DNA of 64,000 nt from Azospirillum sp. B21 (GCF_008364825.1 NZ_VTTO01000001.1:186001-250000), one strand, 5' to 3'; shown: positions 45,411-54,527, counted from the stretch's first letter. Numbers and translations: made by a program. Notes: a model not told the origin generated them from the sequence alone.

Positions 45411-46922
45411 TCACTTGCCCTGAAGCTGCTTCATGATGTCGTCGGCCTGATTGTTCTCCGGCTCGGCAGGAGCGCCGAAGGGCGGAGCCACGTCCTGGTT
45501 GTCGAAGGCCGGAATCTCGATCTTCACATCGTCCAAGTTGATCGCCGGGCCCTTGTCGCGGCCGGCATCCACCATCTGCGGGAAGGAGATGACGAGAGCG
45601 ACCATGATGAGCTGGATGACTACGAAGGGCACCGCACCCCAATAGATCTGGCCGGTGGTGATCCTCGCGATCTTCTGCCCGGTTATCTTGTCTATGTAGT
45701 CCGTCTTCGGCGCCACTGACCGCAGGAAGAACAGGGCGAAACCGAAGGGCGGGTGCATGAAGCTGGTCTGCATGTTGACGCCCAGCAGCACGCCGAACCA
45801 GATCAGGTCGATGCCCAGCTTGTCCGCCACCGGCCCCAGCAGGGGGACGATGATGAAGGCCAGCTCGAAGAAATCGAGGAAGAAAGCCAGGACGAAGATC
45901 AGGATGTTACAGACGATCAGGAAGCCCAACTGGCCGCCCGGCAGGCTGGTCATCAGATGTTCGACCCAGAGGTCGCCGTTGACGGCACGGAAGACCAGAC
46001 CGAACACGGTCGAACCGATCAGGATGAACACCACGAAGGACGACAGCTTGGCCGTGGAGTCCATCGCCTGGCGCATCAGGCCCCAGCTGAGCTGGCGCTT
46101 GGCCAGAGCCAGCAGGATGGCGCCGGCGGCACCCATGGCACCGCCCTCCGTCGGGGTGGCGATTCCGAGGAAGATGGTGCCCAGCACCAGGAAGATCAGC
46201 ACCAGCGGCGGCACCAGCGAGGTGATGACGCGGAGAAGCAGCTGGAAGCCACGCAGCGTGCGGGCCTCCGGCGGCAGGGCCGGCACCGCCGACGGGCGGA
46301 TGATGCTGGTGAGCAGAATGTAGCCGGTGTAAAGGCCGGTCAGCACGAGGCCGGGGACCAGCGCGCCGGCATACATGTCGCCGACCGACCGACCGAGCTG
46401 GTCGGCCAGCACGATCAGCACCAGCGACGGCGGGATGATCTGGGCCAGCGTGCCCGACGCGGCGATGACGCCGGTCGCGATCCGGCGGTCATAGCCGTAG
46501 CGAAGCATGATCGGCAGCGAGATCAGGCCCATGGAGATCACCGACGCGGCGACGACGCCGGTGGTCGCCGCCAGCAGCGCGCCGACGAAGATCACCGCAT
46601 AGGCCAGACCGCCGCGGATCGGGCCGAACAGCTGCCCGATGGTGTCGAGCAGATCCTCGGCCATGCCGGAGCGTTCCAGGATCAGGCCCATGAAGGTGAA
46701 GAAGGGAATGGCCAGCAGCGTGTCGTTGCGCATGATGCCGAACACGCGTTCCGGCAGAGCCTGCATCAGCGCCGGGGTCAGCAGACCCAGCTCGATGCCG
46801 ATCAGACCGAACACGAGGCCGTTCGCGGCGAGCGCGAAGGCGACCGGGAAACCCATCAACAGGAAAAGCACCAGCGCGCCAAACATCAGCGGCGCCATAT
46901 TGGCGGTTACGAACTCGACCAT
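45411..46922 (-). CDS. TRAP transporter large permease subunit (DctM-like)
   Basis: A 503-residue integral membrane protein with twelve or so helices. The DctM signature FPVAFALAANG and the two ATPTEGGAMGA / VVAASVISMGLISLPIMLRYG segments are present. TRAP carriers use a sodium or proton gradient and a periplasmic binding protein to import organic acids or related solutes. The C-terminal tail of about 50 hydrophilic residues, KIEIPAFDNQDVAPPFGAP, marks the subgroup often labelled mannitol/chloroaromatic. The small subunit is the next gene upstream; no binding-protein gene is next to either. Confidence 0.94.
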   Translation of the reverse strand: MVEFVTANMAPLMFGALVLFLLMGFPVAFALAANGLVFGLIGIELGLLTPALMQALPERVFGIMRNDTLLAIPFFTFMGLILERSGMAEDLLDTIGQLFGPIRGGLAYAVIFVGALLAATTGVVAASVISMGLISLPIMLRYGYDRRIATGVIAASGTLAQIIPPSLVLIVLADQLGRSVGDMYAGALVPGLVLTGLYTGYILLTSIIRPSAVPALPPEARTLRGFQLLLRVITSLVPPLVLIFLVLGTIFLGIATPTEGGAMGAAGAILLALAKRQLSWGLMRQAMDSTAKLSSFVVFILIGSTVFGLVFRAVNGDLWVEHLMTSLPGGQLGFLIVCNILIFVLAFFLDFFELAFIIVPLLGPVADKLGIDLIWFGVLLGVNMQTSFMHPPFGFALFFLRSVAPKTDYIDKITGQKIARITTGQIYWGAVPFVVIQLIMVALVISFPQMVDAGRDKGPAINLDDVKIEIPAFDNQDVAPPFGAPAEPENNQADDIMKQLQGK

Positions 46923-46940
46923 CAGGGGCGCTCCCGGTCC

Positions 46941-47480
46941 TTAGGAATGGCTGTGCATCTTCTCGCCCGGCTCGTCACGATGGCCGGTGAGATAGGCGAC
47001 ACGCTTGATCAGCTCCGACACACCCTGTGCGGTGAGCAGGAAGAAGCCGACCGGGACCAGAATCTTCGCGGGCCAGCGGATCAGGCCGCCGGCATCGCTC
47101 GACATCTCGTGGGTGATGTAGCTGTCCAGGAACATCGGCCAGGACAGCACCATGATCAGGATCGTCATCGGGAACATGAAGACCAGGATCCCGAAGATGT
47201 CGACCCAGGCCTGCACCCGTTTGGAGAAGCGGCCGATCACGATGTCGATGCGGATGTGTTCATTGCGCAGGAATGTATAGCCGGCGCACAGCAGGAACAC
47301 GGCCGAGAACAGATACCACTGCAGCTCCAACCAGGCGTTGGAGCTGGTATTGAGCCCATAGCGGATGACCGCATTGGCGGCGCTGACGATGACGGCGACC
47401 AGCACGAGCCAGTATGCCAGCTTGCCGATGCCCTCGTTCACGGCATCGATCAGCCCGCTTAGTTTGAGCAGACCTCTCAA
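46941..47480 (-). CDS. TRAP transporter small permease subunit (DctQ-like)
   Basis: A 179-residue protein with four hydrophobic helices (about 21-42, 55-75, 95-117, 140-165) and the DctQ motif AGYTFLRNEHIRIDIV. It lies 18 bp upstream of the DctM gene, and the two form the membrane complex. The binding subunit (DctP) must be encoded outside the window. Confidence 0.93.
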   Translation of the reverse strand: MRGLLKLSGLIDAVNEGIGKLAYWLVLVAVIVSAANAVIRYGLNTSSNAWLELQWYLFSAVFLLCAGYTFLRNEHIRIDIVIGRFSKRVQAWVDIFGILVFMFPMTILIMVLSWPMFLDSYITHEMSSDAGGLIRWPAKILVPVGFFLLTAQGVSELIKRVAYLTGHRDEPGEKMHSHS

Positions 47481-47671
47481 AGGAGAAACCTCCCTGTTGC
47501 AGGGGGCGCGGCCTTGGCCGTCCCCTTTTGCTTTTGTTGCAGCCGCATGGGCGCGGCAGGTCGCAACCCTCTCTCGGACGGAGGGTATACCAAAAGATAG
47601 GATTGGACGGGACTATTCCTTTCCGGGCATTCACCGGCAAGGGCTACGTTGGAGCTACGTAGAAACCCGTA

Positions 47672-47713
47672 GAGCCGGCTGCGGTGCGGACCGGATGCGC
47701 CGGCTCCGGAGCC
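47672..47713 (-). terminator. Stem-loops after bpt
   Basis: GAGCCGGC (47672-47679... with GCCGGCTC 47699-47706) can pair around a 19-nt loop, and a 12-bp palindrome GGCTCCGGAGCC (47702-47713) overlaps it, just past the bpt stop. There is only a weak T run on the minus strand. Confidence 0.45.
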
Positions 47714-47716
47714 GTG

Positions 47717-48469
47717 TCACTCGTCCGCCGGGATGTCCGCGGTGCGCCAGCCGTCCTCGCCCAGGCATTCCAGCGGGTGGAACTTCGCCTTGTAGGCCAT
47801 CTTGCGGCTGTGGGCGATCCAGTAGCCGAGATAGACATAGGGCATGCGGGCCAGTCGGGCCCGTTCGATCAGGCCGAGGATCATGAATGTGCCGAGGCTG
47901 CGGCGGTCCTGCGCCGCATCATAGAAGCTGTAGACTGCTGAATAACCGTCCGACAGCCGGTCGGTCAGCATGCAGCCCACCAGCTGGCCGCGCTCGTCGC
48001 GGGCTTCCAGCAGGCTGGTGTCCGCCCTGCCCTCGTCCACCATGGCGGCGAAATCGCCCATCGCCATGCGGGCCATGTCGGAATCGCCATGGCGGGAGTT
48101 CTGGTAGAGCGAGAAGAGCCGGTACTGCTCGGACGTGGCGTAGGCCGGCCGCTCGGCCAGCGTCACCCCGGCGTTCAGTTTCAGCACCCGCCGCTGCGAC
48201 CGCGACGGCGCGAATTCCGCAACTGGTACGCGCACCGGCACGCAGGCCTGGCAGTTGGGGCAGACCGGGCGATAGACGATGTCGTGGCTGCGGCGGAAGC
48301 CGGCCCGCGACAGGGTGGAATTCACCTCCGTCGCGTAGGGACCGATCAGGCGCGTGAACAGCTTGCGTTCCACACGCCCCGGCAGATAGGGGCAGGGCAT
48401 GGGCCCCGACCGGAAGAATTGCTGCAGGGGACGCTGCGGCGGCTGGATGACCGACATTCTGACCGACAA
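47717..48469 (-). CDS. bpt: Aspartate/glutamate leucyltransferase Bpt
   Basis: Bpt moves leucine from Leu-tRNA to N-terminal Asp or Glu, marking proteins for ClpAP by the N-degron route. The 250 residues have the ATE-family N-terminus CPYLPGRVERKLFTRL, CPNCQACVPVRVP with four Cys in two pairs (about 70 and 73, 76), and the C-terminal YLGYWI and KAKFHPLE motifs. The catalytic-type Cys near residue 26 is present. Gene is divergent from nothing close; 60 bp after the alpha-E gene on the same strand. Confidence 0.93.
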   Translation of the reverse strand: MSVRMSVIQPPQRPLQQFFRSGPMPCPYLPGRVERKLFTRLIGPYATEVNSTLSRAGFRRSHDIVYRPVCPNCQACVPVRVPVAEFAPSRSQRRVLKLNAGVTLAERPAYATSEQYRLFSLYQNSRHGDSDMARMAMGDFAAMVDEGRADTSLLEARDERGQLVGCMLTDRLSDGYSAVYSFYDAAQDRRSLGTFMILGLIERARLARMPYVYLGYWIAHSRKMAYKAKFHPLECLGEDGWRTADIPADE

Positions 48470-48529
48470 CCACCACGACAGTGAGGACGATACGGAGGAG
48501 CGTCGCCGCCCCTCCGCCGGACCGGCAGC

Positions 48530-49507
48530 TTACTGCGACTGGCTCTGAACCGCCAGAGGCGGTTGGACGCCAAAGAAGGCCTGAGCGATCTCGGTGGTGA
48601 TGACGCTCAATTGCAGCTGGATCCAGTCGAGATACTCGTGCAGGCCGTCGCGCAGCACCGCGTCGATCGGCCGGGACAGCAGGGCCGCCAGCAGCTCGTC
48701 CACCCGCTCCATCGCCGCCGACCCGCCGCGCAGGTCGTAGCGCGAGCGCATCCGCGTCAGCACCCCGTCGATCTGCCGCACGCACATCACCACCGACCGC
48801 GGGAACCCCTCGTTGAACAGCATGAAGCCGGCGACGGTGGCCGGCGACATGCCACGGGGATAGACGCGGCGGAAGGCGTGGTATCCGGCGGTGCAGCGCA
48901 GGACTGTCGTCCATTGGCTGACGTCCAGCGTGGACCCGACCTCGACCGGGGAGGGCAGCAGCGTGTGGTACTTGATGTCGAGCAGGCGCGTGGTCTGGTC
49001 GGCCCGCTCGATATACTTGCCCATCTGGTAGAAGTACCAGCCCTGGTCGCGGTAGAAGGTGCCCTCGGTGATGCCGGTGTGGGTCTGGCATTCCTCCTTG
49101 ATCCAGGTGCAGACCTTGGACAGGTTCTGCGTCGCCACGTCCTTGACCGACATCTCCAGCAGCTTGTTGTGGAAGACGTTGATCTGCGTCCACATCTCCG
49201 TCGAGATCCAGGGGCGCAGCGTCCGCGCGTTCTCCCGCGCCATCCGCAGCATCGACAGCAGCGAATTCCGGTTCTGCGGGTCGAACATGTAATAGTGGAT
49301 CACCGCCTCCGCCGTCGGGCGGTCGTGGCGGCTGAAGAAGTCCTTCTCGTCGGCGTTCAGCTGGACGATGGAGAACCAGTTGGTGGCCCCGCGGGTGTCG
49401 CGCGCGAAGGTCTCGTGCACGTCCAGGATGCGGGCCAGATTTTCGGCCCGCTCCATGTAGCGGGCCATCCAGAAAATGCACTCGGCGTAACGGGACAGCA
49501 GGTTCAT
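48530..49507 (-). CDS. Alpha-E domain protein
   Basis: A 325-residue helical protein of the alpha-E family. Motifs: SRYAECIFWMARYMERAENLARILDVHE at the start (within residues 5-33), then DQGWYFYQMGKYIERADQTTRLLDIKY. These proteins pair with circularly permuted ATP-grasp ligases in a conserved but uncharacterised gene group often including a transglutaminase and a proteasome-like protease. The ATG overlaps the stop of the ATP-grasp gene (ATGA), so the two are coupled. The remaining members of the group are not seen here. Confidence 0.9.
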   Translation of the reverse strand: MNLLSRYAECIFWMARYMERAENLARILDVHETFARDTRGATNWFSIVQLNADEKDFFSRHDRPTAEAVIHYYMFDPQNRNSLLSMLRMARENARTLRPWISTEMWTQINVFHNKLLEMSVKDVATQNLSKVCTWIKEECQTHTGITEGTFYRDQGWYFYQMGKYIERADQTTRLLDIKYHTLLPSPVEVGSTLDVSQWTTVLRCTAGYHAFRRVYPRGMSPATVAGFMLFNEGFPRSVVMCVRQIDGVLTRMRSRYDLRGGSAAMERVDELLAALLSRPIDAVLRDGLHEYLDWIQLQLSVITTEIAQAFFGVQPPLAVQSQSQ

Positions 49508-50967
49508 GCCGCACCACCTTCCAGAACCCAGGTGTCCTTGGAGCCGCCGCCCTGGGACGAATTGACGATCAGCGTGCCCTTCTTCAACGCCACGCGCGAC
49601 AGGCCGCCGGGCAGGACCCAGGTGCTCTTGCCGGTGATGGCGAAGGGCCGCAGATCGACGTGGCGCGGCTCGATGGCGTCGTCGCAGACGGTCGGGCAGA
49701 CCGACAGGTCGACGACCGGCTGGCTGATGTAGTTGGACGGATCGGCCAGCAGCTTGGTCCGGCAATCCTCCAGTTCCGCCTTGCTGGCCCGCGGGCCGAT
49801 GGTGATGCCGTAGCCGCCGGCCTCGCCCACCGGCTTCACCACCAGATCGGCCAGATTGTCCAGCGTGTATTGCAGGGCGTCCGGCTCGCGGCAGATGCGG
49901 GTGTCGACGTTGGGGATGATCGGATCCTGGTCCAGGTAGTATTTGATCATCCGCGGGACATAGCAGTAGACCGCCTTGTCGTCGGCAACACCGGTGCCGA
50001 TGGCGTTGGCCAGCGCGACATTGCCCTTGCGGTAGGCCTCCAGGATGCCGGGCACGCCCAGCAGGCTGTCGGGGTTGAAGGCCTTGGGATCGAGGAAGGC
50101 GTCGTCCAGCCGGCGATAGATCGAATGGACTGGGGCCAGACCGTTGGTCGTCTTCATGAAGACGCGGTCGTTATCGACCACGAGGTCCCGGCCCTCGACC
50201 AGCGGAACGCCCATCTCGCGCGCCAGGAAGATGTGCTCGAAATAGGCGGAGTTGTAGGTGCCCGGCGATAGCAGAACCACCTGGGGGTCGTCGACCGGCG
50301 CGATCTCCACCATCGCATCCAGCAGCTTGTGGCCGTAATTGTCCACCGGGCGGATGCCGATGTCCTGCATCAGGTCGGGGAAGACCCGCTGCATCATGTG
50401 GCGGTTTTCAACGACGTAGGAGACGCCAGACGGCACGCGCCCATTGTCCTCCAGCACCCGGAAGGTGCCATGGCGGTCGCGCACCAGATCGGTGCCCATG
50501 ATGTGGATGTAGGTGTTGAAGGGAACGTCCAGCCCGATCATCTGCGGGCGGAAATTATGGTTCCCTTCGACCAGATCCCGTGGGATCACACCGTCCTTCA
50601 GGATCTTCTGGTCGTGATAGATGTCGTGCAGGAACAGGTTCAGCGCGGCGACCCGCTGCGTGACGCCGGCCTCCAGATGCGACCATTCCGGCGCGGAGAT
50701 CACCCGCGGGATGACGTCGAACGGCAGGATGCGGTCGACGGCGTCCTTGTCGGAATAGACGATGAAGGTGATGCCGAGATTGTAAAGCTCCCGCTCCGCA
50801 TCCTGCGCGCGGCGGCGCAGTTCATCGAAGTCGAGTGCGGCCAGCCTTTGGCGGATCAGCGCCGTATGTTCGGCCGGCAAATCCATGGCTCCGAACAACT
50901 CGTCGAAGTACAGGCCAGGATTGTAGGATGACAAAAGGTCGGACGGTTTGCCCTCGGGTACGCTCAC
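49504..50967 (-). CDS. Circularly permuted ATP-grasp protein
   Basis: A 487-residue predicted ligase. Motifs are FNFRPQMIGLDVP, NTYIHIMGTDLVRD, FRVLEDNGRVPSGVSYV, and the glycine-rich nucleotide loop DLVVKPVGEAGGYGITIGPRAS. ATP-grasp enzymes join a carboxylate to an amine; the substrate in this family is thought to be a peptide or peptide-like compound. The start GTG at 50967 has GGGGAG only 3 bases away, slightly close, and no better start is seen. It is followed, overlapping, by the alpha-E gene. Confidence 0.88.
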   Translation of the reverse strand: MSVPEGKPSDLLSSYNPGLYFDELFGAMDLPAEHTALIRQRLAALDFDELRRRAQDAERELYNLGITFIVYSDKDAVDRILPFDVIPRVISAPEWSHLEAGVTQRVAALNLFLHDIYHDQKILKDGVIPRDLVEGNHNFRPQMIGLDVPFNTYIHIMGTDLVRDRHGTFRVLEDNGRVPSGVSYVVENRHMMQRVFPDLMQDIGIRPVDNYGHKLLDAMVEIAPVDDPQVVLLSPGTYNSAYFEHIFLAREMGVPLVEGRDLVVDNDRVFMKTTNGLAPVHSIYRRLDDAFLDPKAFNPDSLLGVPGILEAYRKGNVALANAIGTGVADDKAVYCYVPRMIKYYLDQDPIIPNVDTRICREPDALQYTLDNLADLVVKPVGEAGGYGITIGPRASKAELEDCRTKLLADPSNYISQPVVDLSVCPTVCDDAIEPRHVDLRPFAITGKSTWVLPGGLSRVALKKGTLIVNSSQGGGSKDTWVLEGGAA

Positions 50968-51146
50968 AGACTCCCCCGCGCTTGTATCTGACCGATCATC
51001 GCGGGCCGGGCGGCATCGCCCCGGCCATGTCGCATTGTGCAGGAAGTATGACCCATCGCCGCGCGCTTTGAACAGGGCAAACGCGTGCGCCGTTGTGCGA
51101 CGCAATGACAAAGCAAGAATTCGGACGCAGAGGCTTTCGGAAATTA

Positions 51147-51167
51147 GCGCCAAAGTACCAATGGCGC
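51147..51167 (-). terminator. Weak hairpin after motB
   Basis: GCGCCA (51147-51152) and TGGCGC (51162-51167) pair around 9 nt, just past the motB stop, with only a short TAATTT run on the minus strand. Confidence 0.35.
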
Positions 51168-51174
51168 GAAAGTG

Positions 51175-52344
51175 TTATCGTGCTTTGGTCGCGCCCGCCG
51201 CAGCATTGGGAGCGGCGGCATTCCCGGACTGGCCCCCGGCGGCTGGTGCCGCCTGGGTTTCGCGCAGCAGCACCATGGTGATGCGCCGGTTGCGCGGACT
51301 GTTGGGCTGGTCGGCGACGAGAGGGTCGCGGTCGGCCTTGCCGACGACGTCCTGGATTCGCGTCGGATCGATGCCGCCGGACAATAGGGCGCGGCGGGTG
51401 GCGTTCGCCCGCTCCGTCGACAGATCCCAGTTGTCGCGGCCCGACCCCGCAGGGAAGGGCGTGGAGTCGGTATGGCCGCTGATCGACAGCCTGTTGGGCA
51501 GCTTGGACAGGGCCTTGGCCACCTGCTGCACCAGCTGGCGGGTCTGCGGATACATCTGGCCGGAACCGCCGGGGAACATCGACACGCGGTCCTGATCGAC
51601 GATCTGGATGCGCAGGCCTTCCGGCGTCTGGTCGATCATCAGGTTCTGGGCCAGCGGCTCCAGTTCCGGCACCGACTGGATGGCCTGACGGATTTCGGTC
51701 GCAGCCTGCTGGAACTGGCGGGCCTCCTTGGCCGCACCCTGCAGGCTCTCCATCGCCTCCTTCACCCGCTCGCCGAAATCGGACAGCTTCTCGCCGGGCT
51801 TCTGGCCGGGAATGCCCAACTGTCTGGCGAGTTCCTCCATCCGCTTCTGGAATTCGGCGCGGGTCTCGCTCGGCTTCTGGTCGGCGACATCCGCATCCGC
51901 TGCGGCGCCGTTGGCGGCGGCCTCCGTGCCAGACCGGCCGGGACCGGTGCCCTGGCCGGGGCCGGTCGCGGACTCGGTCGGGTCGTCGGCGTCCTCGGTC
52001 TGCTGCGAGGAATAGCCGGGCGGTCCCGACACCGGCACGTCGGCCGACATGGGCGAGCTGGGGGAGATCTGCGCACCCGGCACCGTGATGGTCTTGCCGC
52101 CCAGCATGCCGCCGGAGCCCGACTGTTCCCGGCTGACCGACACGGGCGAGAAATAGTCGGCGATGCCCTTGCGCTGGTCGGACGTGGTGACGTTCAGCAG
52201 CCACAGCAGCAGGAAGAAGGCCATCATCGCGGTCACGAAGTCGGCATAGGCAACCTTCCACGCGCCGCCATGGTGGCCGCCGTGCCCGCCCTTCTTCTTC
52301 TTGATGATGATCGGCCGCTCGTTGCCGCCGGAATTCCCGCTCAT
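51175..52344 (-). CDS. motB: Flagellar motor protein MotB
   Basis: A 389-residue stator protein. The N-terminus is Lys-rich (IIIKKKKGG) and then has one helix WKVAYADFVTAMMAFFLLLWLL with the proton-binding Asp (about residue 35). A Gly/Ser/Pro linker (80-150) leads to the C-terminal OmpA/MotB peptidoglycan-binding domain with SISGHTDSTPF and DNWDLSTERANATRRAL. The ATG at 52344 is preferred over the long open frame upstream. motA is not adjacent. A CtrA box lies 118 bp before the start. Confidence 0.95.
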   Translation of the reverse strand: MSGNSGGNERPIIIKKKKGGHGGHHGGAWKVAYADFVTAMMAFFLLLWLLNVTTSDQRKGIADYFSPVSVSREQSGSGGMLGGKTITVPGAQISPSSPMSADVPVSGPPGYSSQQTEDADDPTESATGPGQGTGPGRSGTEAAANGAAADADVADQKPSETRAEFQKRMEELARQLGIPGQKPGEKLSDFGERVKEAMESLQGAAKEARQFQQAATEIRQAIQSVPELEPLAQNLMIDQTPEGLRIQIVDQDRVSMFPGGSGQMYPQTRQLVQQVAKALSKLPNRLSISGHTDSTPFPAGSGRDNWDLSTERANATRRALLSGGIDPTRIQDVVGKADRDPLVADQPNSPRNRRITMVLLRETQAAPAAGGQSGNAAAPNAAAGATKAR

Positions 52345-52461
52345 GCCCTGGCCGTGGCGAATGGTTCGCGGCCCGAAGGCCCATTTTCGCGCGCGGCCCC
52401 CGATGGATGCCGCGACGAAAGCAGCGGCCGTCCGCTGCGGCAAAACCCTGACCGGGTTTCA

Positions 52462-52476
52462 TTAAGATCCGTTTAA
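52462..52476. promoter_or_regulatory. CtrA box upstream of motB
   Basis: TTAA-GATCCGT-TTAA followed by C is a perfect TTAA-N7-TTAAC site. It lies 118 bp before the motB ATG. The only other gene it could serve is the flavin reductase-like gene to the right. Confidence 0.72.
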
Positions 52477-52630
52477 CGACGTTGCGCACGGCCGAGATGC
52501 GGCTTGCGCCGGGTGGCGCGCTGGACTAATTCCCGGTATCTCCTACTTTGAGTGTCATCTTCGGCGGCTCCAAGGCCGTCGGCGGTTGCCCTGCCCGCCC
52601 CCTCCACTTTGGCCCGTATCACAGGACGTC

Positions 52631-53122
52631 ATGACCACCGAACAGCCGATCGATCCGCTTGCGTTCCGCTCCGCCCTCGGCTGCTTCGCCACCGGGATCG
52701 CCGTCATCACCACCATCGCCCCCGACGGGTTGCCGCTGGGGGTCACGGTGAATTCCTTCTCCTCGGTGTCACTGGATCCGCCGCTGGTGCAGTTCTGCCT
52801 CGGCCGGGCGGCGATGTCCTTCGAAGCCTTCAACGTCGCGCCGCATTTCGCCGTCAACATCCTGGCTGCCGACCAGGAGGAACTGTCCAACCGCTTCTCC
52901 CGCCGCGATCTGCAGGAGCGCTGGTCCGGTCTGGAGACCACCACCGGCCGCGGCGGCGTGCGCCTGCTGACCGGCTGCCTCGCGACGCTGGAATGCGACC
53001 GCGAGCATCTGCTGGACGGCGGCGACCACGTCATCGTGCTGGGCCGCGTGCGCAAGCTGACCTCGCGCGAGGACGGCGACCCGCTGCTGTATTTCCGCGG
53101 CCGCTACGCCCGGCTGGGGTGA
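52631..53122 (+). CDS. Flavin reductase-like domain protein
   Basis: A 163-residue FMN-binding split-barrel protein. GCFATGIAVITTIAPDG near residue 15, TVNSFSSVSLDPPLVQFCLG and HFAVNILA are typical of flavin reductases that supply FMNH2 to two-component monooxygenases. The ATG at 52631 follows AGGA. The partner monooxygenase is not in the window, so the true substrate is unknown. Confidence 0.88.
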   Translation: MTTEQPIDPLAFRSALGCFATGIAVITTIAPDGLPLGVTVNSFSSVSLDPPLVQFCLGRAAMSFEAFNVAPHFAVNILAADQEELSNRFSRRDLQERWSGLETTTGRGGVRLLTGCLATLECDREHLLDGGDHVIVLGRVRKLTSREDGDPLLYFRGRYARLG

Positions 53123-53132
53123 GGAGCGCTCC

Positions 53133-53417
53133 CTAACCGGCCGCGCGGTGCAGGTCGCGGCCGGTCAGGTGGATGTTGGCATCGGGATCGAGCGCGCGCG
53201 CCAGGATGCGCTGTTCGGTCGCCCGTTCGAACAGGGCGCGGTTCATGCAGACCTGCTGAACCGCCTCGTCCGGCTTCGGTGTATGGCCGACGATGCCCTG
53301 CAGGGTGCGGCGGGTGACGAAGACCCGGCCCAGATATTCCCCGACCTGCACCGGAAACTCCACGGCGTCGGCCTCCTCGTTCCAGAAAGGCTCGTCGGGA
53401 AACAGGAAAATGGGCAT
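53133..53417 (-). CDS. DUF1488 family protein
   Basis: A 94-residue protein with the DUF1488 pattern: FPDEPFWNEEADAVEFPV then a strand LGRVFVTRRTLQGIVGH. Members are short, often found in proteobacteria, and have no known function. It runs opposite to the flavin reductase gene, ending 10 bp from it, and lies 21 bp after the DUF6134 gene. Confidence 0.85.
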   Translation of the reverse strand: MPIFLFPDEPFWNEEADAVEFPVQVGEYLGRVFVTRRTLQGIVGHTPKPDEAVQQVCMNRALFERATEQRILARALDPDANIHLTGRDLHRAAG

Positions 53418-53438
53418 CGGGTCCTCAATGGGCGGCGA

Positions 53439-54107
53439 TCACTTCAGGACATAGGTGATATCATAGCCGCTGCGTTTGAAGCGCGTCTTCAGCAGCGTGC
53501 CGTCCGCCGCGAACCACAGGTCGCGTTCGACATCGCCTTCGATGCGGTGGTGAGCGGCCTCCACGGCCTTGCCGCCGGCCTCCACCGGCTCAGCCCCGAC
53601 CTTGCGCGCCGCGACCTTGTAGGGGGCGCCGTCGATCACCGATAGAAGCTGGGTGTGCTTCAGCACCTGCGGAGTCCACAGGGTCAGCGGTAGGGTGCCG
53701 GCTGGCGCCTGCTGGGTCTTGCCGTCCACCGTCAGGCGATAGCCGGCGGCCTCGCGCGCCATCTCGATCCTGTGCGGCGTACCGTCGTCGTCGGTCGTGG
53801 CGGTCATCGACTCCAGAACGCCGCCCTTCCACAGCTCCTCCCGCTTGTGGTCGTAGCGGAAGTTGATGAACAGCACCTTCACCCGCGTGGTGGCGGTGAC
53901 GGTGACCTTGGTGCGGTCGCCCTGCGGTTCGATCTTCACCTGTTCGTTGCCGATGGGATCCTCGCCCATCAGGATCTGATAGCTCAACGTCCGTGCTGTT
54001 CCCTGGGCCGTCCCCTGGGCAGCGGCGGTGCCCGTCAGGCCGGTCAGCAGCGCGGCCGCCATCAGGGCAGCGGACAGGGTGGCGCATTTGGTGCGCATCG
54101 TCGTCAT
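53439..54107 (-). CDS. DUF6134 family secreted protein
   Basis: A 222-residue protein with a Sec signal peptide (about 1-30, cleavage AAA-QG). The rest is a beta-rich pattern: LSYQILMGEDPIGNEQVKI, RVKVLFINFRYDHKREELWKGG, and HRIEGDVERDLWFAADGTLLKTRFK. These are hallmarks of the DUF6134 group, thought to be periplasmic, of unknown function. It is upstream of the DUF1488 gene. Confidence 0.83.
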   Translation of the reverse strand: MTTMRTKCATLSAALMAAALLTGLTGTAAAQGTAQGTARTLSYQILMGEDPIGNEQVKIEPQGDRTKVTVTATTRVKVLFINFRYDHKREELWKGGVLESMTATTDDDGTPHRIEMAREAAGYRLTVDGKTQQAPAGTLPLTLWTPQVLKHTQLLSVIDGAPYKVAARKVGAEPVEAGGKAVEAAHHRIEGDVERDLWFAADGTLLKTRFKRSGYDITYVLK

Positions 54108-54153
54108 GTGTGTTTCCTCCCGGTTCGGTGCGGTCGGCGGCTCTTGCGGCCGC

Positions 54154-54456
54154 TCAGTCGTCCAGCAGCTGCGCCAGCTTCATCGCGACGCTCATCGATC
54201 CCTCGACCTTCAGCTTGCCCATGGTGAAGGCCAGCATCGGGTTCAGCTTGCCGTTGATCAGCTTCTGCAGGTTTTCCGGCGAGATGCGGATGGTGCAGTC
54301 GGATTCGGCATCCTCGCGGCTGATGCTGATCGGATTGGCGCGGCCATCGACCCGGATCACCTCGCCCTCCTTGCCCAGCAGGAAACGGACCGAGGCGTTG
54401 AGCGAGCGCAGATCGCCGCTGCGGCTACGCAGTTCCTGCAGAATGTCGTCGACCAT
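54154..54456 (-). CDS. SCP2 sterol-binding domain protein
   Basis: A 100-residue protein consisting of one SCP2 lipid-binding domain: LNASVRFLLGKEGEVIRVDG, DCTIRISPENLQKLINGKLNPMLAFTMGKLKVEGSMSVAMKL. Such proteins bind fatty acyl-CoA or other lipids. The gene is divergent from fadD with 158 bp between them, and shares that regulatory region. Confidence 0.92.
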   Translation of the reverse strand: MVDDILQELRSRSGDLRSLNASVRFLLGKEGEVIRVDGRANPISISREDAESDCTIRISPENLQKLINGKLNPMLAFTMGKLKVEGSMSVAMKLAQLLDD

Positions 54457-54492
54457 GAAAGCGTGCCCTCAGGATTGTTCGTAGGACTGGTC

Positions 54493-54527
54493 TTGACAGT
54501 AGGCGCACATTACGTTTACGTCAACGT
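54493..54527 (+). promoter_or_regulatory. fadD promoter with overlapping palindromic operator
   Basis: TTGACA (54493-54498), a 17-bp spacer and TTACGT (54516-54521) form a possible promoter. A 16-bp palindrome, ACGTTTACGTCAACGT (54512-54527, two mismatches to a perfect dyad), covers the -10. It resembles reported motifs of MerR-type regulators of acyl-CoA catabolism (LiuR-like), and a MerR gene follows fadD. Confidence 0.55.
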
